Positions 50,360-60,599 of a stretch of DNA of 64,000 nucleotides are shown here, in pieces. Source of the DNA: Antedon bifida (taxonomy: Eukaryota > Echinodermata > Crinoidea > Comatulida > Antedonidae); assembly GCA_963402885.1 (NCBI GenBank), contig OY727096.1, forward strand, positions 23,045,820 to 23,109,819, given 5' to 3'. Under the pieces are notes generated by a model. That model made no database searches. It was not told the origin of the DNA and worked only from the letters and a program-made list of their open reading frames with translations. Both the position numbers and the translations under genes were made by a program. Each line of letters opens with the position of its first letter. Within the stretch, counting starts at the first letter, position 1.

Positions 50360-50515
50360 AACTTGATTCCCATATAGGACAACGTAAAGACGTATACAAG
50401 CAACGCAAGTAAATTTATCAATCACAAATGACGGAACATCCGAATTGATTGGTCAAATTAATTTTGTTGTGCGTACGTCTGTGCGCATGCGCCCGATGAG
50501 AACAAGCTTTCACAT
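50360..50515. mobile_element. MITE family D, copy 4
   Basis: TTGATTCCCATATAGGACAACG at left and GATGAGAACAAGCTT at right are diverged family D ends, with GCAACGCAAGTAAATTTATCAATC inside. Units 2-4 of the array keep only its right end (ATGAGAACAAGCTTGCAC at about 52261, 55219 and 57987). Confidence 0.7.
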
Positions 50516-51118
50516 TGTGCTTGTAACTGACGGATCCAACTTCTTACTACTGTAGGTTATTTTTATTGGTCACGTACATGATGAGTAGATCTACATTATA
50601 AAGTATTTTATATTGTTATTTAATAAAACAAAAAAATGGAGTTACTATGCAAACAAAATGTGTTACTTTGATTATGAGTTTGCAGCAATAATGACGGAAA
50701 ACACCTTTAAAAAGACATCAATAGGCCTACATATATAGTTTGTTTCATCGTGTTAGTATGTAATATACAAAACTTATGATGGTTATCTATAGGCAGATAA
50801 CTGCAAAAGTTACCAACTACCTATCGATCCATCAATTAATAAGATTGTATTTTTTTTTTCTTTTTAAAGATTTGTTAGGCGTTTACTAGGAAACTGAAAC
50901 CTAAAAGCTACCAAAATCTGAACAAAACCCACATACCATTCCGTTTACCATCAATACCAATCACCTTTGTAACTCTTATTTTTATACTTTTCTTTTTAAA
51001 TGGTAACATTTTATAATTATGAAAAAAATGTAGGCCTACAAGCATATAATATATATTAGCTTAAAATAAGATGAAATTAATTTATATTTTCGAACTTGAA
51101 ATCCGTTCATAATTTTCC

Positions 51119-51206
51119 CTTCACCTTCTATTATGGGACAAACCATTAGAGAATAACCCAAAAAGTATGTAGAGGTAAACTGTTTTACCAATGAAAGCCA
51201 TGATAC
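51119..51206 (-). pseudogene. Ig gene remnant (array unit 1), body deleted
   Basis: On the minus strand the MAFIGK-like start and part of the signal peptide region are recognisable (about 51133-51202), closely matching the functional copies. They then run straight into sequence that lies downstream of the gene in unit 2 (CTATTATGGGAC). The three Ig domains and the membrane helix are missing. The deletion join shares GAC with both parents. Confidence 0.8.
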
Positions 51207-51360
51207 ACAACGTGGTTGTTTCTTAGTCAAAGTACGCTAAACAAAATTCGTTTATGATTTCATTTTAAGTTGCGTATTTCTTTTTAATACATTTTCAATC
51301 GAAGTATTATAAATTTTGACAGTTGTAGTATTTATAGAACACATTTTATGCAATAATGCA

Positions 51361-51410
51361 TCTATTGTTGAATGAACCAATAGAGTATAAGCGCGTCATG
51401 ATTCTCATTG
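51361..51410 (-). promoter_or_regulatory. Conserved upstream block of Ig gene, unit 1 copy
   Basis: Contains CCAATAGAGTATAAGCGCG, nearly identical to blocks at the same distance above the Ig genes of units 2-4. Kept here although the gene body is gone. Confidence 0.5.
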
Positions 51411-51928
51411 TAATTGAAATGTAGAAAAACATTGTTTTACTGGTAGGACGTGTTACATAAATTGGTCGTTAACACAATAACAAACAATGTTAAGCCAAAT
51501 CAATTGAAAACAATATTGCTCTTTTATTCATTTGTATGCGGTATTGATTGATCAAGTGGTTAAATCAATTTTTTCGATTTACATGTTTTTTTTAATAATT
51601 GGCCCCACTCTAGACTCTGGGAAAAATCCCAACAACGTTAAATTCGAGTTATCTTATAGGCCTATTTGATAACATTGCCTCACTGTCTTTCATAGAACAT
51701 TATATTTGTTTATATCTATAGTATTGAAAAATCGTATTATTGTCTTTGAAAGTTTTAGATGTCAGATAATAAATATTGTATATCTATAATCTTAAATCAA
51801 TCTAGATTTAAAAACCTTAGTTGTACTTCTACCTCTTCTGTAATGTTCTTCTGTTTTCCACTTTTTGTGTTTACATTCTCAACTTTTATAGACACTTTTT
51901 AAGCCTACAGGTTTAAAAAAAATATATA

Positions 51929-52118
51929 TCAAGTTCAAGTTCAAATTTATTCACATAATGCAAACATATACAAAATATAAAAGATACAAGTGGTTGGAAA
52001 TTAAGTAAATAATAGTTGCATTATGCCTGGAGAATACCATTTAAACCCCAAGGGGCTTTAAGCCTGGATCCACCAGAAAGAATAAAAAAGTTAAAAATAA
52101 TAATAATAAGCAAAGTGA
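51929..52118 (-). mobile_element. 5'-truncated non-LTR retrotransposon (3' end only)
   Basis: Present in unit 2 but absent at the same place in units 3 and 4, so the insertion is defined by comparison. On the minus strand it ends GTGAATAAATTTGAACTTG followed by repeats of AACTTG, a typical LINE tail. About 190 bp, no ORF. It dates after the split of unit 2 from units 3 and 4. Confidence 0.75.
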
Positions 52119-52934
52119 TATATTATAACGGTTTTAGTCAAACGTCGTGTGTGGCAACCTTTATCTTGATTTCCGTGATTATAGTCTATATCAACAAACA
52201 AATTACCATCCTTTTCAGTTTCGCAATCATCGATATCATCCTTACACAATTATAAATTCTATGAGAACAAGCTTGCACATTGTGCTTGTCACTGACGGTT
52301 CCAACTTCTTACTACTGTAGTAAATGGTTATTTTTATTGACCACGTACATGATAAGTAGATCTACATTATAAAGTATTTTATATTGTTATTTAATAAAAT
52401 AAAAAAATGACTTACTATGCAAACAACAGTGTTACTTTGATTATTATGAGTTTGCAGCAATAATGACGGAAAACACTTTTTAAAAAGAGATTATCAATAC
52501 ATATATAGTTTGTTTCATCGTGTTAGTATGTAATATACAAAACGTATGATGGTTATCTATAGGCAGATAACTGAAAAAGTTACCAACCACCTATCGATCC
52601 ATCAATTAATAAAATTGTATTTTTTTTTCTTTTTAAAGATTTGTTAGGCGTTTACTAGGAAACTGAAACCTAAAAGCTACCAAAATCTGAACAAAACCCA
52701 CATACCATTCCGTTTACCATCAATACCAATCACCTTTGTAACTCTTATTTTTATACTTTTCTTTTTAAATGTTAACATTTTATAATTATGGAAAAATGTA
52801 GGCCTACAAACATATAATATATATTAGCTTAAAATAAGACGAAATTAATTTATATTTTCGAACTTGAAATTCGTTCATAATTTTCCCTTCACCTTCTATT
52901 ATGGGACTATATAAGGGAGATGCAAGAATCAACG

Positions 52935-53312
52935 GCGCAGATCCGTTTGGGGGACGTATAACAATCAAATACTTTGCGAGCAACTGTAGGCTGGGGCCAG
53001 GGGGCCGCCAAGAGCTCTTTGAGTAACTTAGAGGTCGTTTCAATCGATTTGTGAGCACATAAAAATTAAAGAATACAATTATTTTGGGTTACGCTCTTTT
53101 TAGACACTAGTCCTGATGCGCCACTGGTTATATTCACTCAAAATACAGTCTTCTTAGATACTGTATTTTCTGAAATTGCATACGATATGTCGATAGAAGT
53201 CTTGCTTTCTATTTCATTTCAACAATTTAATGATTTTGCTGTTGAAAAGTGAGGGGCACTAAAGAATATGTGGGGAACACGTCCCCCAGACCCCCCGCCC
53301 CGGGATCTGCGC
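52935..53312. mobile_element. Inverted-repeat transposon providing the tail of Ig gene A
   Basis: GCGCAGATCCG...GGGGGACGT at the left (52935-52956) faces the complement of GCGCAGATCCC...GGGGGACGT at the right (to 53312). The high G+C ends, with runs of C and G, resemble hAT-like short elements. It is absent from units 3 and 4. The last 27 or so codons of Ig gene A lie inside its right end. Confidence 0.65.
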
Positions 53313-54399
53313 TGCGATTTATACTGTTTTTAGTATATATTATAATGTAAACGAAGACAGCGCACACAACTGCCAACCCTCCAACGATAAGTGTTAAATA
53401 AAGAGGAGAATGTCTGTTAGTCGTACTTTTGACACTTAATTCAACGGTATGACTAGCTTCACCAACATCATTTTTAGCTTGGAACTTAATTGTGACACCG
53501 TTGTCATTTGCCGTCAGTTTTTTGTTGTTGGACAAATGAGTAATCCCTTGACTTTGAACTAGTTCAGCTTTGCTGCAAACTATGCTCTCTATTATTTCAT
53601 CATTCCGCAAACAGTCCCAGGTTACTTCTGCCGTCGGGTTAGCCGACACATTTATTGGTATGTCTAAATAATCCCCTACATTATAATCTGTCGTATGAGA
53701 CATCTCAAATTGTGGTCGATACTGAACGTTAAGTCGCATCGAACAAGACAGCGTTTTTGGAATAAGATCATGCGTCAGCGAACAGTTAAAGCTGGTCATT
53801 TCACGTGTTGCGTTTATTGGCAAAGTAGCTATACTATCTTGAAGTCCATTGGGACGTAGGCGGATCTCTTTCGCAATTGAATGTGTGGTAGGCCTACCCA
53901 CCTCCACCATCCAGATTTCAACACTTCCTGCAATGTCACCAATGGTGACATTGCACGACAACGTGACAGTCTCACCTTCTGAAACATCAGGCCTATCTAT
54001 ACCACATAACAAATCTGGAACATTCACGACATCGACGTCTATTTCCACTACATGTGATGTTAAACCCGTTTTAGAAATGTGTTTGCAAATATAAAGGCCT
54101 TCATCAAATTGTGTAATGTTGGTTATAACAAGACGATAATTGTGTGTTACCTTGAATGAATCTTTAAATGATGCAACAACACTATCGTTAATACTGACTT
54201 TAGTCTCCGCAGTTGTACCATTGCTGACATAATACCATTCTACGTCATGATCGTCTGTATTTCCAACTTCGCAATCTAAAACAGCATTTTTCCCAACAAT
54301 AAATTTTAATGTAATTCGTGATGATTGGGTTTTTGACAAACAATTAGAGAATAACCCCAAAATTATGTAGAGGTAAACTGCTTTACCAATGAAAGCCAT
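53227..54399 (-). CDS. Ig gene A: three-Ig-domain type I membrane protein
   Basis: Single-exon gene, 390 aa from MAFIGK (the frame opens 16 codons earlier at 54447, but only the MAFI start is shared by all copies). Layout: signal peptide about 1-25; V-like Ig domain (LDCEV, VEWYY, FDEGLYICKH); second Ig domain (VTLSCNVTI to FNCSLTHD); third Ig-like domain (GDYLDIPINVSANP, VTWDC, VTIKFQAKNDVGEA) lacking the usual cysteine pair; membrane helix LYLTLIVGGLAVVCAVF; tail of about 30 residues. Several N-x-S/T sequons (NGT, NIT, NVT, NAT, NCS, NVS). It fits a cell-adhesion or immune-type surface receptor, but I recognise no named orthologue. The tail appears transposon-derived. Confidence 0.85.
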   Translation of the reverse strand: MAFIGKAVYLYIILGLFSNCLSKTQSSRITLKFIVGKNAVLDCEVGNTDDHDVEWYYVSNGTTAETKVSINDSVVASFKDSFKVTHNYRLVITNITQFDEGLYICKHISKTGLTSHVVEIDVDVVNVPDLLCGIDRPDVSEGETVTLSCNVTIGDIAGSVEIWMVEVGRPTTHSIAKEIRLRPNGLQDSIATLPINATREMTSFNCSLTHDLIPKTLSCSMRLNVQYRPQFEMSHTTDYNVGDYLDIPINVSANPTAEVTWDCLRNDEIIESIVCSKAELVQSQGITHLSNNKKLTANDNGVTIKFQAKNDVGEASHTVELSVKSTTNRHSPLYLTLIVGGLAVVCAVFVYIIIYTKNSINRSADPGAGGLGDVFPTYSLVPLTFQQQNH

Positions 54400-54540
54400 G
54401 ATACAAAATGGTTGTTTCTTCTTCCGAGTAGATGTAGAACTAAACAAAATTCGCTTAACGTTTTTATTTTGTTTCGAGTTTCGAAATATTAGAAATTACA
54501 GTTATTTATTTATAGACAACTTTAATTATGCAATAATGCA

Positions 54541-54590
54541 TCTATTGTTGAATAACCAATAGAGTATAAGCGCGTCATGATTCTCATTGT
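54541..54590 (-). promoter_or_regulatory. Candidate promoter block of Ig gene A
   Basis: ACCAATAGAGTATAAGCGCG lies about 150 bp above the ATG and recurs at 57302-57350 and 60101-60150 at almost the same distance, and at 51361 and 61479 in the remnants. Conservation between otherwise drifting flanks suggests a core promoter, though shared recent ancestry alone could explain it. Confidence 0.45.
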
Positions 54591-56020
54591 AATTGAAATG
54601 CAGAAAAACTTAAAATGCATTTTTCGTTAACACAATAACAAACAATGTTAGGCCAAATCAATTGAAAACAATATTGCTCTTTTATTCATTTGTATGCGGT
54701 ATTGATTGATCAAGTGGTTAAATCAATTTTTTCGCTTTACATAATTATTGTCCCCACTCTAGACTCTGGGAAAAATCCCAACAACGTTAAATTCGAGTTA
54801 TCTTATAGGCCTACTTGATAACATTGCCTCACTGTCTTTCATAGAACATTATATTTGTTTATATCTATAGTATTGAAAAATCGTATTATTGTCTTTGAAA
54901 GTTTTAGATGTCAGATAATAAATATTGTATATCTATAATCTTAAATCAATCTAGATTAAAAACCTTAGTTGTACTTCTACCTCTTCTGTAATGTTCTTCT
55001 GTTTTCCACTTTTTGTGTTTACATTCTCAACTTTTATAGACACTTTTTAAGCCTACAGGTTTTTAAAAAATTATATATATTATAACGGTTTTAGTCAAAC
55101 GTCGTGTGTGGCAACCTTTATCTTGATTTTCGTGATTATAGTCTATATCAACAAACAAATTACCATCCTTTTCAGTTTCGCAATCATCGATATCATCCTT
55201 ACACAATTATAAATTATATGAGAACAAGCTTGCACATTGTGCTTGTCACTAACGGTTCCGGTTTCAACTTTTACTACTGTAGTAAATAAATGGTTATTTT
55301 TATTGGCCACGTACATGATGAGTAGATCTGCATTATAAAGTATTTTATATTGTTATTGAATAAAACAAAAAAATGGAGTTACTATGCAAAAAAAATGTGT
55401 TATACTTTGATTATGAGTTTGCAGCAATAATGACGGAAACACTTTTTAAAAAGTGATTATCAATAAAGCCGGCCGACACGACCGTAACTTAAATTTTAAC
55501 ACAACGCAACAGCAGTGCCACATTCCCCAACCCCTCCAAATTAAACATTGCATGCAAAGCTCTGATTTGCTGTGCACTTTTTATAAGTTTATTACGTATT
55601 ATCGCATTGCAGTGTTGTTATACCTTTGTAATTTAGTTTTATACTTTTCTTCTAAAAGTTTAATATTTTATAATATGTAGGCCTACAGGCATATGATATT
55701 AGCTTAAAATAAGATGAAATAAAACAATTTCTAATTATGATACACATAATAATATTTATATTTCATTTGATAATAATATGGCAAATATTAAGGAATATTG
55801 TTCAATAATAATGAAAACTGCTATAAAAATCTATACAATTTAATTTTACCTAATAAAACTGGAAACTTCTTCATTCATAAAATATTGATAATCATAATCC
55901 AAACAAATTACTGACTTTCCTTATATCAAAAGAATATTCTAATTCAGTTTCGATTGATTTCTACCAAGGTACTGAGTAATTAACTGTATTAAATCCTCTG
56001 TATTAAATCCATGTTATCTA

Positions 56021-57142
56021 TTATATGTATCTCCGAATTAACTGTTCTATAAAGTTTACTCCATGGCTAATTACATATCCTATAATGCAAGCCAAGCAAC
56101 AGGACACAACCATCAACCAACCAACTCGTGTTACTAAATTAAAAAGAGCATATCTGTTAGTCGTACTTTTGACACTTAATTCAACGGTATGACTAGCTCC
56201 ACCAACATCATTTTTAGCTTGAAACTTAATTGTGATACCGTTGTCATTTGCCCTCAGTTTTTGTTCGTTGGAAAAATGATTAATCTCTTGACTTTAACTA
56301 CTTCGGCGTTGCTGCAAACTATGCTCTCTATTATTTCATCATTCCGCAAACAGTCCCAGGTTACTTCTGCCGTGGGGTTAGCCGACACATTTATTGGTAT
56401 GTCTAAATAATCCCCTACGTCGTATTCTATCGTATGAGACATCTCAAATTGTGGTCGATACTGAACGTTAAGTCGTATCGAACAAGACAGCGTTTCTGGA
56501 ATTAGATCATGCGTCAGCGAACACTTAAAGCTGGTCATTTCACGTGTTACTTTTATTGGCAAAGTAGCTATACTCCTTTCTTGAAGTCCATTGGGACGTA
56601 GGATCGCTTTTGCAATTGGCTGTTTGGTATCCACCATCCATATTTCGACACTTCCTGCAATGCCACCAATGGTGGCATTGCACGACAACGTGACAGTCTC
56701 ACCTTCTGAAACATCAGGCCTATCTATACCACATAACAAATCTGGAACATTCACGACGTCGACGTATATTTCCACTACATGAGATGTTAAACCCGTTAAT
56801 AGAAATGTGTTTGCAAATGTAAAGGCCTTCAACCAATTGTGTAATGTTGGTTATAACAAGACGATAATTGTCCGCCGTGTCAAACTCAATTTGGTATAAA
56901 TGTTCAAACTTTGCAACAACACTATCGTTAGTACTGATTTTAGTCTCCGCAGTTGTACCATTACTGCCATCAAAATACCATTCTACGTCATGATCGTCTG
57001 TATTTCCAACTTCGCAATCTAAAATAGCATTTTTTCCAACAATAAATTTCGATTTAATTTGTGATGATTGGGTTTTTGACAAACAATTAGAGAATAACCC
57101 CAAAATTATGTAGAGGTAAACTGTTTTACCAATGAAAGCCAT
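56021..57142 (-). pseudogene. Ig gene B: frameshifted copy
   Basis: Closely related to gene C over its whole length, from the MAFIGK start to the same C-terminal end. Two single-base changes break the frame: an extra base near 56797 (CCCGTTAATAG against CCCGTTTTAG) between the first and second Ig domains, and a missing base near 56295 (CTTTAACTAC against CTTTGAACTAG) in the third domain. As read it would make only a secreted V-domain fragment. Either a young pseudogene or, less likely, sequencing error in both places. Confidence 0.85.
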
Positions 57143-57301
57143 GATACACAACGTGGTTGTTTCTTAGTCAAAGTACGGTAAACAAAATTCGTTTATGATT
57201 TCATTTTAAGTTGCATATTTCTTTTTAATACATTTTCAATCGAAGTATTATAAATTTTGACAGTTGTAGTATTTATAGAACACATTTTATGCAATAATGC
57301 A

Positions 57302-57350
57302 CCTATTGTTGAATGAACCAATAGAGTATAAGCGCGTCATGATTCTCATT
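57302..57350 (-). promoter_or_regulatory. Conserved upstream block of Ig gene B
   Basis: Same CCAATAGAGTATAAGCGCG block as gene A, about 160 bp above the start codon. Confidence 0.4.
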
Positions 57351-58840
57351 GTAATTGAAATGTAGAAAAACATTGTTTTACTGGTAGGACGTGTTACATA
57401 AATTGGTCGTTAACACAATAACAAACAATGTTAAGCCAAATCAATTGAAAACAATATTGCTCTTTAATTCATTCGTATGCGGTATTGATTGATCAAGTGG
57501 TTAAATAAATTTTTTCGCTTTACATAATTATTGTCCCCACTCTAGACTCTGGGAAAAATCCCAACAACGTTAAATTCGAGTTATCTTATAGGCCTACTTG
57601 ATAACATTGCCTCACTGTCTTTCATAGAACATTATATTTGTTTATATCTATAGTATTGAAAAATCGTATTATTGTCTTTGAAAGTTTTAGATGCCAGATA
57701 ATAAACATTGTATATCTATAATCTTAAATCAATCTAGATTTAAAAACCTTAGTTGTACTTCTACCTCTTCTGTAATGTTCTTCTGTTTTCCACTTTTTGT
57801 GTTTACATTCTCAACTTTTATAGACACTTTTTAAGCCTACAGGTTTTAAAAAATTATATATATTATAACGGTTTTAGTCAAACCTCTATCTTGATTTTCG
57901 TGATTTTAGTCTATATCAACAAACAAATTATCATCCTTTTCAGTTTCGCAATCATCGATATCATCCTTACACAATTATAAATTCTATGAGAGCAAGCTTG
58001 CACATTGTGCTTGTCACTGACGGTTCCAACTTCTTACTACTGTAGTAAATGGTTATTTTTATTGGCCACGTACATGATGAGTAGATCTACATTATAAAGT
58101 ATTTTATATTGTTATTTAATAAAATTTAAAAAATGGAGTTGCTATGCAAACAAAAAGTGATCCACTTTGATTATTATGAGTTTGCAGCAATAATGACGGG
58201 AAACACTTTTTAAAAAGTGATTATAAAATATAATCCGGCCGACAAGTACGACCGTAACTTAAATTTTAACACAACGCAACAGCAGTGACATAATTCCCCA
58301 ACCCTTCTAAATTAAACATTACATGCAAAGCTCTGATTTGCTGTGCAATGTTTATAAGTTTATTACGTATTATCGCATTGCAGTGTTGTTATACCTTTGT
58401 AATTTAGTTTTATACTTTTCTTCTAAAAATTTAATATTTTATAATTATGCTGCTCTATTTACAGTTTATGACAATATGTAGGCCTACAAGCATATGATAT
58501 TAGCTTAAAATAAGATGAAATAAAACAATTTCTAATTATAATACACATAATAATATTTATATTTCGTTTGATAATAATATGGCAAATATTAAGGAATATT
58601 GTTCAATAATAGGCTAATGAAAACTGCTGTAAAAATCTATACAATTTAATTTTCCATAATAAAACTGGAGACTCCTTCATTTCAAAAAATATTTATAATC
58701 GATAATCCAAACAAATTACTGACTTTCCTTATTTTATCAAAAGAACATTCTAATTCAGTTTCGATTGATTTCTACCAAGGTATAGCCTACTGAGTAATGC
58801 ATAATTTGGCCTAATTATAGGCGCGACCTACTGTATTAAA

Positions 58841-59959
58841 TTATATGTATCTCCGAATTAACTGTTCTATAAAGTTTACTCCATGGTTAATTACATATCC
58901 TATAATGCAAGCCAAGCAACAGGACACAACCATCAACCAACCAACTCGTCTTACTAAATTAAAAAGAGCATATCTGTTAGTCGTACTTTTGACACTTAAT
59001 TCAACGGTATGACTAGCTTCACCAACATCATTTTTAGCTTGGAACTTAATTGTGACACCGTTGTCATTTGCCCTCAGTTTTTGTTCGTTGGAAAAATGAT
59101 TAATCCCTTGACTTTGAACTAGTTCAGCTTTGCTGCAAACCATGCTCTCTATTACTTCATCATTCCGCAAACAGTCCCAGGTTACTTCTGCCGTCGGGTT
59201 AGCCGACACATTTATTGGTATGTCTAAATAATCCCCTACGTCGTATTCTATCGTATGAGACATCTCAAATTGTGGTCGATACTGAACGTTAAGTCGCGTC
59301 GAACAAGACAACGTTTTTGGAATAAGATCATGCGTCAGCCAACACTTAAAGCTGGTCATTTCACGTGTTACTTTTATTGGCAAAGTAGCTATACTCTTTC
59401 TTCCATTGGGACGTAGGATCGCTTTTGCAATTGGCTGTTTGGTATCCACCATCCGTATTTCAACACTTCCTACAATGCCACCAATGGTGACATTGCACGA
59501 CAACGTGACAGTCTCACCTTCTGAAACATCAGGTTTAGGCCTATCTATACCACACAACAAATCTGGAACATTCACGACATCGACGTTTATTTCCACTACA
59601 TGAGATGTTAAACCCGTTTTAGAAATCTGTTTGCAAATGTAAAGGCCTACATTAAATGGTTTAATTTTGGTTATAACAAGACGATAATTGTCCGACGTTT
59701 CAAACTCAATTTGGTATAAATGTTTAAATTCTGCAACAACACTATCGTTAGTACTGACTTTAGTCTCCGCAGTTGTACCATTACTGCCATCATAATACCA
59801 TTCTACGTCATGATCGTCTGTATGTCCAACTTTGCAATCTAAAACAGCATTCTTTCCAACAATAAATGTCAATTTAATTCGTGATGATTCGGTTTTTGAA
59901 AAACAAGAGAAAAAACCCAAAATTATGTAGAGATAAACTGCTTTATCAATGAAAGCCAT
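58841..59959 (-). CDS. Ig gene C: three-Ig-domain type I membrane protein
   Basis: Single-exon gene, 372 aa from MAFIDK (an ATG three codons earlier is also in frame). The ectodomain is very like gene A: V-like domain with LDCKV, VEWYYDGSNGT and VGLYICKQ; second domain with VTLSCNVTI and FKCWLTHD; third domain without the canonical cysteine pair. Compared with A it lacks several residues in domain 2 and has an extra KP after CGIDR. After KSTTNR the proteins diverge: C has GWLMVVSCCLACIIGYVI as membrane helix and a short basic end (IRRYI), with almost no cytoplasmic tail. The role is unknown. Confidence 0.85.
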   Translation of the reverse strand: MAFIDKAVYLYIILGFFSCFSKTESSRIKLTFIVGKNAVLDCKVGHTDDHDVEWYYDGSNGTTAETKVSTNDSVVAEFKHLYQIEFETSDNYRLVITKIKPFNVGLYICKQISKTGLTSHVVEINVDVVNVPDLLCGIDRPKPDVSEGETVTLSCNVTIGGIVGSVEIRMVDTKQPIAKAILRPNGRKSIATLPIKVTREMTSFKCWLTHDLIPKTLSCSTRLNVQYRPQFEMSHTIEYDVGDYLDIPINVSANPTAEVTWDCLRNDEVIESMVCSKAELVQSQGINHFSNEQKLRANDNGVTIKFQAKNDVGEASHTVELSVKSTTNRYALFNLVRRVGWLMVVSCCLACIIGYVINHGVNFIEQLIRRYI

Positions 59960-60100
59960 GATACACAATGGCTGTTTCTTCTTCCGAAGTAGATGTAGAA
60001 CTAAACAAAATTTGCTTAACGTTTTTATTTTGTTTCGAGTTTCGAAATATTAGAAATTACAGAGTATTTATTTATAGACAACTTTAATTGCGCGTTAATG

Positions 60101-60150
60101 CACCTTTTGTTGAATCACCAATCGAGTAGTAAGCGCGTTATGACTTATTG
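60101..60150 (-). promoter_or_regulatory. Conserved upstream block of Ig gene C
   Basis: ACCAATCGAGTAGTAAGCGCG, a slightly diverged form of the block above genes A and B, 142 bp above the ATG. Confidence 0.4.
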
Positions 60151-60599
60151 AAATTCAAATGCAGAAAAAACATTTTTTGAATGGTAGCGTTTTATATGCA
60201 TTGGTGGATGACATGATATTATATGAAATAAACCAAATTAATTGAAAATATTATTGCTCTTTTATTCATTACTACCCGATTCTTAATGCCACATACTACA
60301 ATATTTGCCCAATAGGAATATTTGGTAATAATTATACAGTATCTCATTGTGTCACATGCCCATTCGCAAAAAAAACCCCTTCCATGAGAGTGCCATTTCT
60401 TATATTAAAATTAGCTCACCTCAGCACTATCATGGATATTTTAGACTTTCCAATTGATATGGTCGGTCGCAAAATTCACATTAACATTGGGATCCCCAAT
60501 TTAAAAAAGCGTTTGACCGGTCCTGTTGCAGTATTAATGTGGTTGTAAATAAAACATACAAAGTTACTTTTTCTAAAATAATTTTGATCATAATCTGTA

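Larger units (their letters stand above)
49370..60270. repeat. Four-unit tandem array: DBF4 3' flank plus Ig gene
   Basis: Units start at about 49370, 51691, 54839 and 57623 (lengths about 2.3, 3.1, 2.8 and 2.65 kb). Each runs, on the plus strand, from a DBF4-3'-flank-like block (TGTAATGTTCTTCTGTTTTCC, GGTTTTAGTC, AACAAACAA) through GTGCTTGTCACTGACGG and CACGTACATGATGAGTAG to a minus-strand Ig gene and its upstream CCAAT block, ending with TAGACTCTGGGAAAAATCCC. Units 2-4 are the most alike. Unit 1 is the most diverged at its left, as expected if the DBF4 flank is the source. Confidence 0.9.

Noticed and set aside
52016..52255. Plus-strand ORFs ending INKQI..LFSFAIIDIILTQL, also at 57753-57980
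   Set aside because: They lie in the duplicated DBF4 3' flank; the frames differ between copies and the unit 3 and unit 1 versions are not open in the same way.
53849..54094. Plus-strand ORFs antisense to the Ig genes (also 56591-56782 and 59406-59603)
   Set aside because: Shadows of the Ig coding sequence; the minus-strand frames carry signal peptide, Ig motifs and membrane helix.
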